From contig CAZGXI010000024.1 of NCBI GenBank assembly GCA_964529715.1, forward strand, positions 1 to 64,000: 64,000 bases of DNA, given 5' to 3'. Positions 41,770-50,788 of the stretch are shown piece after piece; the first letter of the stretch is position 1; each line of letters opens with the position of its first letter. A program made the translations under genes and the position numbers. The notes under the pieces are model-generated. The model searched no databases, was not told the DNA's origin, and saw only the letters and a program-made list of their open reading frames with translations. This DNA comes from CAZGXI01 sp964529715. Lineage in GTDB: Bacteria > Chloroflexota > Anaerolineae > Aggregatilineales > Ch27.

Positions 41770-43245
41770 TTACCGCGCCCGCCGCGCTACCGTGCTCGCG
41801 CCGAGGGCGGGGAACCACAGCGTAAAGGTCGCGCCCCGGCCCTCCCCGCCGCTGTCCGCGCGGATGCGCCCGCCGTGCGCCTGGACGATCTCCGCCGCGA
41901 TAGCCAGCCCCAACCCCGTGCCGCGCCGGGGGCCGCGCGCCTTGTCTGCCTGATAAAACCGCTCGAAGATGCGCGGCAGGTCTTCCGGCGGGATGCCCTG
42001 GCCGGTGTCGCTGATCGTCACCTGCACGCCGCCCGCCGCCGGGCCGACCATTACGCCCACCGCGCCGCCGGACGGCGTAAACTTGAGGGCGTTGTCGAGC
42101 AGGTTGGTGAGCACCTGGGCCAGCCGGTCGCCGTCGCCGGCGATGTCCGGCGCGTCCTGAATATCTCGCACCAGCCGCACACCCCCTTCCGCCGCCTTGA
42201 TTGCCAGCCGTTCGGCCACGTTGTCTGCGATCAGGGCCAGGTTCACGCGCTCGTGTCGCATACTCAACCGTCCACTGGAAAGGCGCGCCAGGTCGAGCAG
42301 TTCGTTCACCAGGCGGTTCAGCCGCCCGGCCTCGTCGTGGATGATGCGGGCGTGGTGGGCAGGGTCTTTGCTCGCCCCGTCGATGATCGCCTGGGAGAAC
42401 CCCTGGATGCTCGTCAGCGGCGTGCGCAGGTCGTGGCTGACGTTTGCCAGAAAGTCCTGCTGCGCCGCCTGAGTCGCCTGCACCTGCGCGGCCATGTTGT
42501 TGAAGGCGGTCGCCACATCGCGGATTTCGTCTGGCCCCTGCACCGGCACGCGCTGACGGTAGTCCCCAGCGGCGACGGCATGGGCGGCGTCACGGAGGCG
42601 CTGGAGATGGCGCACCAGGCCCCGGCTGGTCAGCCAGGCCAGCGCGGCAGCGATCCCCAGACCGACCAGCCCGGCCTCGATCAACGGGCCGAGCAGGGAT
42701 GCGCCGAATGTGTTCAGCACCTCTCCCCATGATGACTGCGGGCGCGGCGCGGCCAGCAGCAGCACGGCGCCGTTCCACGGCTGTGGCAGGATTTGCCCCA
42801 CGAACAGCCAGACATCGCCATCACCCTGGGTAAAGCGACCCTGGAACAGCGGTTCCGCCGAGCCAGATAGAGGCGCGGGCGGCAGCACGCCCTCACGCTG
42901 GAGGTCTACCACTCCCCCGGCCTCGAAAACGCCCAGCGAGTCGTAGATGACCACGCCCTCCGGCCCGACCAGCAGGGCGCGCACCGTCTGGCGCGAGGAT
43001 AGTTCGTCCAGGGCGCGGGCGATCAGTTCCGGGCGGTTGGGATTAAGCAGCCTACCGCCGAGCGCGCCGCTGCCGACCCGTTCGACCGTCCGCGCAATGG
43101 TGACCAGCCGCTGCACAATCGGCTCAACCGGCACGGGCCGGGCACGCAGCAGCAGCACGACCAGCACACTGATCACAGCCAGCGTGACCAGCAGCACGAC
43201 CAGGTAGGAGGCCATCAAGCGCACGCGCAGGCGGTTCACGAGCAT
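41770..43245 (-). CDS. Membrane sensor histidine kinase
   Basis: This 491-residue kinase has an N-terminal helix (about 10-32), an extracytoplasmic sensor region (about 35-165), a second helix (about 185-205), then HAMP (about 208-260: GLVRHLQRLRDAAHAVAAGDY). The phospho-acceptor is H271 in NVSHDLRTPLTSIQGF. The ATPase N-box is NLLDNALKFTPSGG, with G-boxes DTGQGIP and GTGLGLAI. The C-terminus is about 20 basic residues beyond the family end. Its cognate regulator is probably the OmpR-type gene at 44889, with a radical SAM gene between. Genes 44889, 43412 and 41770 run the same way. The signal is unknown. Confidence 0.93.
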   Translation of the reverse strand: MLVNRLRVRLMASYLVVLLVTLAVISVLVVLLLRARPVPVEPIVQRLVTIARTVERVGSGALGGRLLNPNRPELIARALDELSSRQTVRALLVGPEGVVIYDSLGVFEAGGVVDLQREGVLPPAPLSGSAEPLFQGRFTQGDGDVWLFVGQILPQPWNGAVLLLAAPRPQSSWGEVLNTFGASLLGPLIEAGLVGLGIAAALAWLTSRGLVRHLQRLRDAAHAVAAGDYRQRVPVQGPDEIRDVATAFNNMAAQVQATQAAQQDFLANVSHDLRTPLTSIQGFSQAIIDGASKDPAHHARIIHDEAGRLNRLVNELLDLARLSSGRLSMRHERVNLALIADNVAERLAIKAAEGGVRLVRDIQDAPDIAGDGDRLAQVLTNLLDNALKFTPSGGAVGVMVGPAAGGVQVTISDTGQGIPPEDLPRIFERFYQADKARGPRRGTGLGLAIAAEIVQAHGGRIRADSGGEGRGATFTLWFPALGASTVARRAR

Positions 43246-43411
43246 GTCTCCAGGGTAGGGGGAAAATGTAAACGATGTGTGATGGTCGTGGAGAGGATTG
43301 TAGCGGTAGAAGAGGTTTGCCTGCCAGTCGAAAGCGCAGACGGCCAGGGTCTAAAAACGTGGGGGCGATGCCATGTGTCGCCCCCACGAACCGTTTTTGA
43401 AGCTCGATCCC

Positions 43412-44683
43412 TTACCGGTTCACGGCGATGTCCGGCACGGGGACTTCGGTTTCCTGCGGGGCGTTTTCGCCTTCGCCCACGTTGCGCTGCGCCACGACGT
43501 AAGTGCCATACAGACGCCACTCGTCCATGCGGCAGGAGTGGATTAGCTTGCCGTCCCACACGGTCATGTCTGGGCAGCTATCGCACATGTCTTGGCGACC
43601 ATCCGGCAGCAGGTCCGGCGCGTTGACGATGCCGATGCTCTGGATGTACACCGGCTGGAAGAGACGCGCCGGGTGACGTAGGATGTCCTTCCAGTAGTTG
43701 CGGTGCACACGGCCTAACCCCCGGTCCAGCGCGCCCAGCAGAAAGGCGATCTTGGGCAGCTTGTTCATCGGTGTGTAGGTCAGGTAGGTGCCCTTGAACA
43801 GGTGATGGAAGACCTGCACCAGTTCCATCGCCTTCGGGCCGAGTGAGCCGTACATCTGGCCTTTGGCGCCCAACTGCACCGCGATCAGCCACTTGATCGC
43901 GTCGTGGGTTTGCGTGCCGCCCAGGTAGGCCGACGTTTCGTAGTGATCGTAAACCTTCTTGATCTCGGCGTACACGTCGCGCGAATAGATGTCGATCTCG
44001 CTGCTGTCTTCGGTCTTGTAGCTGACTTCGACCTCGACCGGCTGGCCGTTTACGAAGTAGTTGTAGACCCCGTCCGTCGGCGCGCCCCGGAAAGTAATGA
44101 ACACCAGGCCGTGCACAATGTCGATGTGATCGTTAGCCCACTGCACGATCTGCGGCACCAGGTGCAGGTTGCCAGGATAGATGGTCGAACCGAAGCTGAC
44201 GAACAGCCCCCCCACCCGCGCCACCATGCGGGCATATTCCAGGCGCAGCTCGCACAGTTCGAGTTCGTTCTTGCCTTTCCAGTGCGGGCGGTTCTGCTCG
44301 CTGTCGATGTGGAAGGTGAAGCCGATGGCCCCGGCGCGCTTGAGTTCACGCATGAACGGCTCATCGTCCACCAGGCGGATGCCGTTGGTCAGGATCAGCG
44401 GCTTGATGCCCCGCTCCCGGATGTAGGCCAGGATTTCCATAATCTGGGGATGAATCAATGGCTCGCCGCCGGCGATGGAGATGTTGTCGCAGTTGCGCCA
44501 TTCCTTGAGAAAATCGATCTCTTCTTTGATCTGTTCCAAGGACTTGTGCCCGGTCATGTTGCGGCGGTAACAGCCCCGGCAGTAGGTGTTGCACTTGTCG
44601 GTGATTTCCAGCCAGCCGATGGGGTTGTCGTTCATCGACCAGGGGAAGCGGTACATGTTGCGTTTAAATGGCGGTCGCTGCAT
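43412..44683 (-). CDS. Radical SAM enzyme with extra C-terminal cysteines
   Basis: This 423-residue protein binds a 4Fe-4S cluster at C31, C35 and C38 (DKCNTYCRGCYRR, CX3CX2C). It then has the SAM-binding ISIAGGEPLIHPQI and LTNGIRL segments of the TIM barrel. A C-terminal region carries MCDSCPDM and IHSCRMDEW, likely ligands of an auxiliary cluster (SPASM-like). The substrate is not evident. AGGAGG stands eight bases before the ATG at 44683, and a promoter is present. It lies between a response regulator and a sensor kinase, so it is probably a component or target of that pathway. Confidence 0.85.
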   Translation of the reverse strand: MQRPPFKRNMYRFPWSMNDNPIGWLEITDKCNTYCRGCYRRNMTGHKSLEQIKEEIDFLKEWRNCDNISIAGGEPLIHPQIMEILAYIRERGIKPLILTNGIRLVDDEPFMRELKRAGAIGFTFHIDSEQNRPHWKGKNELELCELRLEYARMVARVGGLFVSFGSTIYPGNLHLVPQIVQWANDHIDIVHGLVFITFRGAPTDGVYNYFVNGQPVEVEVSYKTEDSSEIDIYSRDVYAEIKKVYDHYETSAYLGGTQTHDAIKWLIAVQLGAKGQMYGSLGPKAMELVQVFHHLFKGTYLTYTPMNKLPKIAFLLGALDRGLGRVHRNYWKDILRHPARLFQPVYIQSIGIVNAPDLLPDGRQDMCDSCPDMTVWDGKLIHSCRMDEWRLYGTYVVAQRNVGEGENAPQETEVPVPDIAVNR

Positions 44684-44725
44684 CGTAACCTCCTGAATAA
44701 TCCTTCTTTGGTAGAAATTCCGCCA

Positions 44726-44753
44726 ACTATAGCGTGAAAACACAGCCTGTCAT
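44726..44753 (-). promoter_or_regulatory. Sigma-70-like promoter for radical SAM gene
   Basis: Reading leftward, ATGACA (44753-44748) and TATAGT (44731-44726) are 16 bases apart. It lies in the 205-base gap after the response-regulator gene. The start codon is 43 bases downstream. Confidence 0.45.
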
Positions 44754-44836
44754 GCAAAGTTACTCAGGAGAATGTAATATAATATTTCATATCCTTTATA
44801 TCGTTTTTTGCGCCGATTCTCGATGGAATCCGTCGG

Positions 44837-44858
44837 GGCGACCCGCCGGTCGCCCCGC
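44837..44858 (-). terminator. Hairpin after the response regulator
   Basis: GGGGCGACC pairs perfectly with GGTCGCCCC across a four-base loop, about 30 bases beyond the stop at 44889. There is no T run. Confidence 0.5.
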
Positions 44859-44888
44859 CACAAGTTTTAAATGCACCCGTTTTCCTGA

Positions 44889-45575
44889 TCACCCCGCCGC
44901 GACCAGCTTGTAGCCCACGCCCCACACCGTCTCGATCACGGCGGTGCAGGCCGGGCCGAGTTTGCTCCGCAAGTGCGCCACGTGCACGTCCACCGTGCGC
45001 GTCTCGCCGTAGAAATCGAAGCCCCACACCAGGTCCAGCAGCTTTTCTCGGCTCAGCACGATGCCCTGGTTTTCGACCAGCGCCAGCAGCAGGTCGAATT
45101 CCTTGGCCCGCAGTTCGACCGGCCCCCCCGCCACCGTGACCGTCCGCCGGGCCGGGTCGATGGTCAGGTTGCCCAGCGTGCGCGCCCTGCCGCCCGCATC
45201 GGGAGGCTTCTTTTCCGCCCGGCGTAGGATGGCTTTGACGCGCGCCGCCAGTTCGCGCGGGTTGAACGGCTTGGTCAGGTAGTCGTCGGCGCCCAGTTCC
45301 AGCCCGACGATCTTATCCACGTCGTCGTCGCGCGCCGTGAGCATCAGGATCGGCAGGTCCGACCCGGCGCGCACGCGGCGGCACACCTCCCAGCCGTCGA
45401 TCTCCGGCAACATCAGGTCCAGCACCACCAGGGCGGGGGAATCGGCCTGGATGCGCTGCAAGGCTTTGGCGCCGTCTCTGGCGCTGATCACGCGGAAGCC
45501 GTCCTGTTCCAGGTACAGCGTCGCCAGTTCGATGATGTGCGGGTCGTCGTCCACCACGAGGATCGTGTCGGGCAT
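44889..45575 (-). CDS. OmpR-family response regulator
   Basis: This 228-residue regulator has a receiver with D9-D10-D11, phospho-acceptor D53 (LVVLDLMLPEIDGW), LMLTARD and TKPF, and a winged-helix DNA-binding domain (about 130-225: LRAKEFDLLLALVENQG, VDVHVAHLRSKLG, IETVWGVGYKL). It starts at ATG 45575, eight bases after the stop of the STAND regulator upstream, so the two are surely co-transcribed. The likely kinase partner is at 41770. Confidence 0.93.
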   Translation of the reverse strand: MPDTILVVDDDPHIIELATLYLEQDGFRVISARDGAKALQRIQADSPALVVLDLMLPEIDGWEVCRRVRAGSDLPILMLTARDDDVDKIVGLELGADDYLTKPFNPRELAARVKAILRRAEKKPPDAGGRARTLGNLTIDPARRTVTVAGGPVELRAKEFDLLLALVENQGIVLSREKLLDLVWGFDFYGETRTVDVHVAHLRSKLGPACTAVIETVWGVGYKLVAAG

Positions 45576-45583
45576 GGGGCGCG

Positions 45584-47816
45584 TCACTCCATCAGCCAAT
45601 CCGGCTGCGGCTCCCCGACGACTGCCTGCCATGCCGCGCCGAACGCCTCCGCGCCGACCTGCTCCCGTGCGGCGCGCATACTCTGGTGTGCATATTCAGC
45701 GTATTCGGGCAAGCCGATCCGCAGATAAACCTCGCGGGCGAACAGGATACCTCGAATCGCTTCCTCAAGACGGTCAAGGGCAACCAGTGTCGGCCACATG
45801 CGCCGCCGTGTTACAGCCAGCGAGTAGGCATCTTCGATTGCGGTGAAAACAGCCTGGGCTTGCTCATAGTAACTCAGAGCTTGCGGCCACTGTTCTTGTT
45901 TCTGATACCAGTCGCCCAACGCTTGCAGGGTGTTGGCTTGGCCGAGGCGGGCCCCGATCTGCTCGTAGAGGGGCAGGGCGCGGTCGTAGTACTCCCGTGC
46001 GCCGGACAGGTCGTCCAGCCGCAGGCTCAAGTCGCCCAACGCCCTGAGGGTGTTGGCTTGGCCGAGGCGGTCGGCGATCTGCTCGTAGAGGGGCAGGGCG
46101 CGGTCGTAGTACTCCCGCGCGCCGGCCAGGTCGTCCAGCCGCAGGCTCAAGTCGCCCAACGCCCTGAGGGTGTTGGCTTGGNNNNNNNNNNNNNNNNNNN
46201 NNNNNNNNNNNNNNNNNNNNNNNNNNNNNNNNNNNNNNNNNNNNNNNNNNNNNNNNNNNNNNNNNNNNNNNNNNNNNNNNNCCGAGGCGGGAATCCGTCT
46301 GCTGGAAGAGGTGCAGGGCGCGGTCGTAGTACTCCCGCGCGCCGGACAGGTCGGCCAGGCGCAGGCTCAAGTCGCCCAACGCTTGCAGGGTGTTGGCTTG
46401 GCCCTGAAGGTTGCCTCGTTCACCCGCGACGATCAGCGCCGCGTCCAGCCACTCGCGCAGGATGGTGTGTTCATTGGCAATGAGTAACCACTGCCACACG
46501 TCCCGCACGTAGGGCAGCAGCAGGTCCGGGGCATGGTCGCGCGCCCAGGCGAAGGCGTGGCGGTACTGCGCCAGGTCCACTTCCAGCGGCGCGAATTCGT
46601 GCCGTTCGTCGATCCAGTAATCCGCCTGCGCCTGGTAAAACGCCAGGTGCAGCCCGCGCGCGGCGGCCTCTTCGCCTTCCCGCCTGAGCAGGGCCAGGGC
46701 GTAGGCGCGCAGCAGGGCGTGCTGAGTCCAGCGGCCCTCGGTGGTCTGGGTCAGCAGGGCGCGGTCGCGCAGCACGTCCAGGAATTCGGCGGCGGCGTCC
46801 GCCTGGTCGTCCCACAGCGCGGCGGCGGCCTCTGTGCCGAAGTCGGCTTCCGGCGGGGCGAACGCGCCCAAAAAGCGGAAGCGCCGTTGGTAATCCGCGC
46901 CCATCTGCGCGCCCACGTCGTCGTAGCTGAACTTGAGGGCGGCTTCCACCGCGCTCTGGCGGTTGGCCTGATCCAGCGGCGGCAGGTCGCCGAAGCCTTC
47001 CCCGGTCTGCACGCGGGCCAGCAGGTCGGCGATGGCTTTTTCGCGCCGGGGGCGGTCGCCGCGCCGCTTCACGTCCCTGGCGGCGATGCGCAGCGCCTGG
47101 ACGTGGTAGCCCAACCCTTTGGCCAGCCGTTCCAGCAGGTCGGCGGGCAGGTCGTCAAGGTCCTGCCGCAGCAGGGCCAGCGCGTCGTCAGGCGTCAGCA
47201 CGTCCAGGGATTGCAATCCGAACTCCTCGGCGATGCGCGCGTCGCGCGTGGTGACGAGCAGACGGGCGTCGGCGGGCAGGGCGCGGCGCAGCGGTTCGAC
47301 GGCGGCGGGGGTCCACACGTCGTCCAGCACGGCCAGCAGCGGCCCGTGTCCGCTCAGCAGCGCGCACACGGCTTCCGGTTGCAGTTGCAGGCGGTTCTCC
47401 CGCAGCGTCTGGGTGATGAACTGCGGGTCGCCCCCGTAGGCATAGCACGCCCAACGCTCCAATATGGCCTGGCACTGATCGCCGCTGCGGAAGGCGTAGC
47501 CCAGGTCGGCCCACAGCACGCCGCCGGAGTACGCCGCGCCGTGCGCGTGGACGAACATCGAGGCCAGGGTGCTCTTGCCCACGCCCGCCATCCCCGCGAC
47601 GGCAGCGGTGATCGCGGCGCTGGAATCGTGGGCCAGGCGGGTCCGCAGCGCGTCCAGGTCCGCGCGCCGCCCGACCGCGTCCTGCCAGCGGTTGAGCGCG
47701 TCCTTTTCGGCGGGGCGCGTCCACGCGCGCTGGACGGGGATCAGGTGCAGGTTTTGCACGCCGATCTGGGTGACGTTCTGCCCACCGGTCGCTGTTTGGT
47801 GAATGTCAAAGGACAT
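45584..47816 (-). CDS. STAND NTPase (NB-ARC) with C-terminal TPR repeats, interrupted by an assembly gap
   Basis: This cytoplasmic signal-transducing NTPase has a short N-terminal segment (VTQIGVQNLHLIPVQ). The NB-ARC module (about 40-330) has Walker A GMAGVGKST, Walker B LLAVLDDVW and the LLVTTRDAR sensor segment. A winged-helix region follows (TEGRWTQHALLRAYALAL). The C-terminus is tetratricopeptide repeats of exactly 40 residues (ANTLQALGDLSLRLDDLSG, AREYYDRALPLYEQI). The last full repeats lead to a degenerate ARQQ/QSMRAARE end. The N run at 46182-46281 breaks the frame: the two halves are in different frames if the 100-base placeholder is taken literally, but agree if 120 bases (one repeat) are missing. 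It is directly followed by a response-regulator gene. Confidence 0.85.
45911..46400 (-). repeat. Tandem 120-base direct repeats encoding TPR units
   Basis: GTCGCCCAAC recurs at 45911, 46031, 46151 and 46371. Units are nearly identical over the 120 bases (ACTCCCGCGCGCCGG, GTCGTCCAGCCGCAGGCTC). The fourth is displaced by the N run. The high identity implies recent expansion and explains the assembly break. Confidence 0.85.
46182..46281. other. Assembly gap (100 N)
   Basis: A fixed-size run of N inside tandem TPR-coding repeats. Repeat spacing (46151 to 46371 is 220, two units would be 240) and reading frame both predict a true length that is a multiple of 120 bases, most simply 120. Confidence 0.9.
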
Positions 47817-47876
47817 AATGCCGCCCCCTGGCAAGATGCCCGGCGCATGATCGGTAATGGCTTTAACAGCATTACC

Positions 47877-48064
47877 CGATGTGCAAGTTTTCGGCGCCGG
47901 AGACTCAAGTCCTCGGCTACGGATGAGCAGTCCACTGAAGTGGATTGCCTTCCTCGGCCTCGGTCAGCAGCGCGGTCCGCTTCAGCGGACTTTGCGGACT
48001 TAGCTGGGGGGGGAATCCCCGGCGACCGACCAGACGCTGCTGTTTTTGAAACTTGCACTTTGAG
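47877..48064 (+). repeat. Composite hairpin repeat, copy 5
   Basis: Begins CGATGTGCAAGTTTTC. It contains CGCCGGAGACTCAAGTCCTCGG, CAGTCCACTGAAGTGGATTG, GTCCGCTTCAGCGGAC and GGGGGGAATCCCC, ending TTTGAAACTTGCACTTTGAG. Copy 6 lies 100 bases further on. Together they fill most of the 517-base gap between 47817 and 48333. Confidence 0.85.
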
Positions 48065-48162
48065 TCAGCATTGTAGCATTCAACCGGTTGCGGCGCTACC
48101 ACATTGCTTCCGTCTGCGCCTGGCCGCTTCGCCGCCTGGAGGGTGTGATGCACTGTCGCGCG

Positions 48163-48300
48163 TTCGCCAGGGAATTCATTCCCTGACTACGGGGGTAAAG
48201 TCCACTGAAGTGGACGCAGAAGTCTCCACGCTGGACCCGTTTTCAGTCCGCTTCAGCGGACTTTTCTTGCGTAGCCGGGGACTTCAGTCCCCGGCGTTCC
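48163..48300 (+). repeat. Composite hairpin repeat, copy 6
   Basis: Contains CAGGGAATTCATTCCCTG, AGTCCACTGAAGTGGAC, AGTCCGCTTCAGCGGACT and CCGGGGACTTCAGTCCCCGG. The module order matches copies 1 and 4 partly, with the leading module changed. Confidence 0.85.
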
Positions 48301-48319
48301 GACGGCGCGAACGCGAAGA

Positions 48320-48336
48320 GTTCATCACACGCGCTA
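48320..48336. repeat. Single end of the TAGAGCGTG inverted-repeat element
   Basis: GTTCATCACACGCGCTA is a close match to the right end at 38549-38565 (GTACATCACACGCTCTA). On the minus strand it reads TAGCGCGTGTGATGAAC, and its TAG is the stop codon of the M24-like gene at 48334. Confidence 0.55.
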
Positions 48337-49734
48337 GACGCTCTTCGCCGCGCGCATGGCCGCGCCGGGGTTGAGCAGGAAGGGTGGCAGGTAGGCCGGG
48401 ATGTTGCTGAACGGCAGCACTTCTGGCTTGAGGTGGATGCCGAGCGCCTTGTCCATGAACTGTCGCCGCGCCTGGATGCGTCCCCACGCCTCCGGGTACT
48501 TCTGCTGGAAGGCGGCGCGCAGGGCCTCGTCTGCCAGGGCGATGCCGTCTTCGATGTTGGTGGTGAAGTACGGCGTGCCCGTGCCGGGGATCACATCTAC
48601 CTGCAAGGCCATGCCGGAGCGAAGGGGGATGTCGGACCCGGCAAAGATGGGCGAGTGCACCCATTCGTCCAGGTGGATCAGGTGGCCGGGGTTCAGCCGC
48701 ACACCGAAGAACGGATCGCCGAGGTGCTGCCGGATTACGTCGTGCAGCGCGCCACCCGTCACGCCGATGCCGACCGTCTCGTACCAGGCCACAATCGCGG
48801 CGAAGTATGGCGCGACCAGGGTTTCTACGTAATCGCGGATGCCCTCCGGCAGTTCGGAGGCATCGCGCACGACGAACCCGGCGCGCGCGCTCAGCCCGCC
48901 CCACAGCCCCAGGGCCATCGTGAAGGGGTCGCCCAGCTTGATTTCGCGCATCGACGGGCTGCCCAGGCCGATGGCGGCGCGCGGCCCGGCGGAGAGCATC
49001 ACATGAGCCGAGAGTGGGATGCCGTTGAGCTGCATCAGTTGGACGGCTTCGTACTCGGTCATGCCGACTTCTAGCCCGAAGATCACATTGCGCAGGGCTT
49101 GCGAGGCGAAGGTTGCCGCGAACTCGAAAGCGGCCAGTTGATCCACATCATTGATCACGCGCAGGCCGTCGGCGGGGTGCATAAACAGCCGCGTCGCGTT
49201 GATCACGCGCGTGCGGTCCCCGGCGATGCTGCGTAGCGTATCCACGATAAACGCGGGTGCGTCCAACCACAGGTCCGGCGCGGGCGCTTCGCGCGCGTCG
49301 AAGTACTTCCACCCGGCCACGCCGATCCGGTCGCCGCGCTTTAGCCCTTCGTCGCGCAGGATGTGTTCCAGCGGCAGGCTGTCGCTGCGTGGCTGGGCCA
49401 GCAGCGAGAAGGATTGATAGAGCACGCGCTTTGGCTCCACCGGGCTGAGCGCCGCGTAGCCCCAGCCCTCGTTGCCGATCAGCAGTGTGGGTGGGCGGTC
49501 CGGGATCAGGAGGAGCAGGGCTTCCTCAAAGCGTGGGTCGTAGCCGGTGAGGTAAGTCAGGTTGGCGAAGTGCTCCCGGTCGCCATAGACAACCAGCGCA
49601 TCCAGGCCGGTCTGCTGCGCCCGGTCCAGTGCGGCGGCGATGCGCGCCCGGTACACTTCTGCCGGGATGATCGGCTCGACGGTCGGCAGCCCGAATTCGG
49701 GCAGGTCCAGTTGGGCCAGTTGAACGGTCGGCAT
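48334..49734 (-). CDS. Degenerate M24-fold protein lacking metal ligands
   Basis: This 466-residue protein has an M24/creatinase layout. The N-domain (about 15-190) reads DALVVYGDREHFANLTYLTG. The pita-bread domain (about 205-440) has GMTEYEAVQLMQLNG, ARAAIGLGSP and NPGHLIHLDEW. The residues that bind metal in the family are mostly lost. The FDxG position reads ALGLWGG and the SDxTRT position reads LSARAGF, so both aspartates are missing. VEPG is replaced by DVIPGTG. The histidine (GHLIHLDEW) and one glutamate (NIEDGI) remain. It is therefore probably not a metallopeptidase; creatinase-like amidinohydrolases also work without metal. The stop codon lies in an inverted-repeat end. Confidence 0.8.
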   Translation of the reverse strand: MPTVQLAQLDLPEFGLPTVEPIIPAEVYRARIAAALDRAQQTGLDALVVYGDREHFANLTYLTGYDPRFEEALLLLIPDRPPTLLIGNEGWGYAALSPVEPKRVLYQSFSLLAQPRSDSLPLEHILRDEGLKRGDRIGVAGWKYFDAREAPAPDLWLDAPAFIVDTLRSIAGDRTRVINATRLFMHPADGLRVINDVDQLAAFEFAATFASQALRNVIFGLEVGMTEYEAVQLMQLNGIPLSAHVMLSAGPRAAIGLGSPSMREIKLGDPFTMALGLWGGLSARAGFVVRDASELPEGIRDYVETLVAPYFAAIVAWYETVGIGVTGGALHDVIRQHLGDPFFGVRLNPGHLIHLDEWVHSPIFAGSDIPLRSGMALQVDVIPGTGTPYFTTNIEDGIALADEALRAAFQQKYPEAWGRIQARRQFMDKALGIHLKPEVLPFSNIPAYLPPFLLNPGAAMRAAKSV

Positions 49735-49919
49735 GGTTGGCGCTTTCCCCCTACATAATCGACGAGTGATGACTGGTCGTGGTGTCCGATCTTACCGGAT
49801 CGTGCGCCGGATTGAAATAGCGGGGCGGCGGGGTAAAATCCCGGCGTTCCGACAGGAGGACGGGACGTGCTCCTGCCGGTCAGGACAATGCTGGCAATCA
49901 GGCTGAAAGGCCCACGTCT

Positions 49920-50711
49920 ATGCGTATGCAAGGCCCACCCTACCCCGCTTATCGTCCTCTGCGGCGGCGCAGCCGGACCCAGATCGTCGGCTGTGGCTGC
50001 GCGTCGCTGGCGGCGATCTGTCTCGTCTTCGCCGGGCTGGCGGCGCTAATCCTGCGCCCGGCGTTGCCCCAGATCGCCCTTAGCCTGGCCGGGGCCGCGC
50101 CGAGCGGTCAGACCGACGAGGTCTTTCAGGCCGTCACGCCGCCGCCTACCGTGCAGGTGCAGAACGTGATCCTGCCCCCGACGGCGGTGGTGGTGGACCT
50201 GGGCAGCTACGGCGGGCAGCAGGCGATCAACCTCAGTGAGGCGAACGCTGCTGTAACCGTCGGCAGCAGTGCGGCAGGCGCGCCGCTGGCGACCGTCACC
50301 TTTACCGAGGATAGTCTGCTCCAACTGTGCCGCCAGCGCAGCGAATGGTGCCGCGAGGGCAACAGCCAGTACCGCAACGTGCGCTTCGACCTGCGCCCCG
50401 GCGGGGCTATCGTCTACGCCGACGTGAGTGTGCCCGTCGCCGCCGGGGTGGAGGTGTGGCAGACCGCCGGGCTGATCCTGCGGCTCGACGACAGCCTGCG
50501 CCGCTTCCAGGTGATCGGCATCGACATTGCCGGGACGCGCTACAGCACGCTGCCGGGCGGCTTCGAGAGCGTGAGCGGCCTGATGAGCGAGGTCGAGCGT
50601 ACTGGCAACGACATCCTGGATCAACTGACCGTCGAGGCGGGCGGCGGGCGCTACACGTTGGACCAGGTGCAGATCACCGACACAACACTAACGCTGGTGC
50701 TGCGCGGATAG
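49920..50711 (+). CDS. Membrane-anchored protein, unknown
   Basis: This 263-residue protein has a basic N-terminus and one strong helix (about 25-50, CASLAAICLVFAGLAALIL). It is a signal anchor, so the rest should face outwards. A Pro/Thr-rich linker (VTPPPTVQVQNVILPPT) leads to a beta-rich domain (about 95-263). FTEDSLLQLCRQR and VRFDLRPGGAIVYADV suggest a lipid-binding-like fold such as LmeA/DUF2993, but this is only a resemblance. It is followed after 77 bases by the glycosidase-like gene on the same strand. Confidence 0.65.
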   Translation: MRMQGPPYPAYRPLRRRSRTQIVGCGCASLAAICLVFAGLAALILRPALPQIALSLAGAAPSGQTDEVFQAVTPPPTVQVQNVILPPTAVVVDLGSYGGQQAINLSEANAAVTVGSSAAGAPLATVTFTEDSLLQLCRQRSEWCREGNSQYRNVRFDLRPGGAIVYADVSVPVAAGVEVWQTAGLILRLDDSLRRFQVIGIDIAGTRYSTLPGGFESVSGLMSEVERTGNDILDQLTVEAGGGRYTLDQVQITDTTLTLVLRG

Positions 50712-50788
50712 CGTTTGCACGATCCGGTGACGCGCCTTATGATCGGGTCGGGTCTGCTGCTTATCCTTCCTTCCCAGGAGCGTGACCG

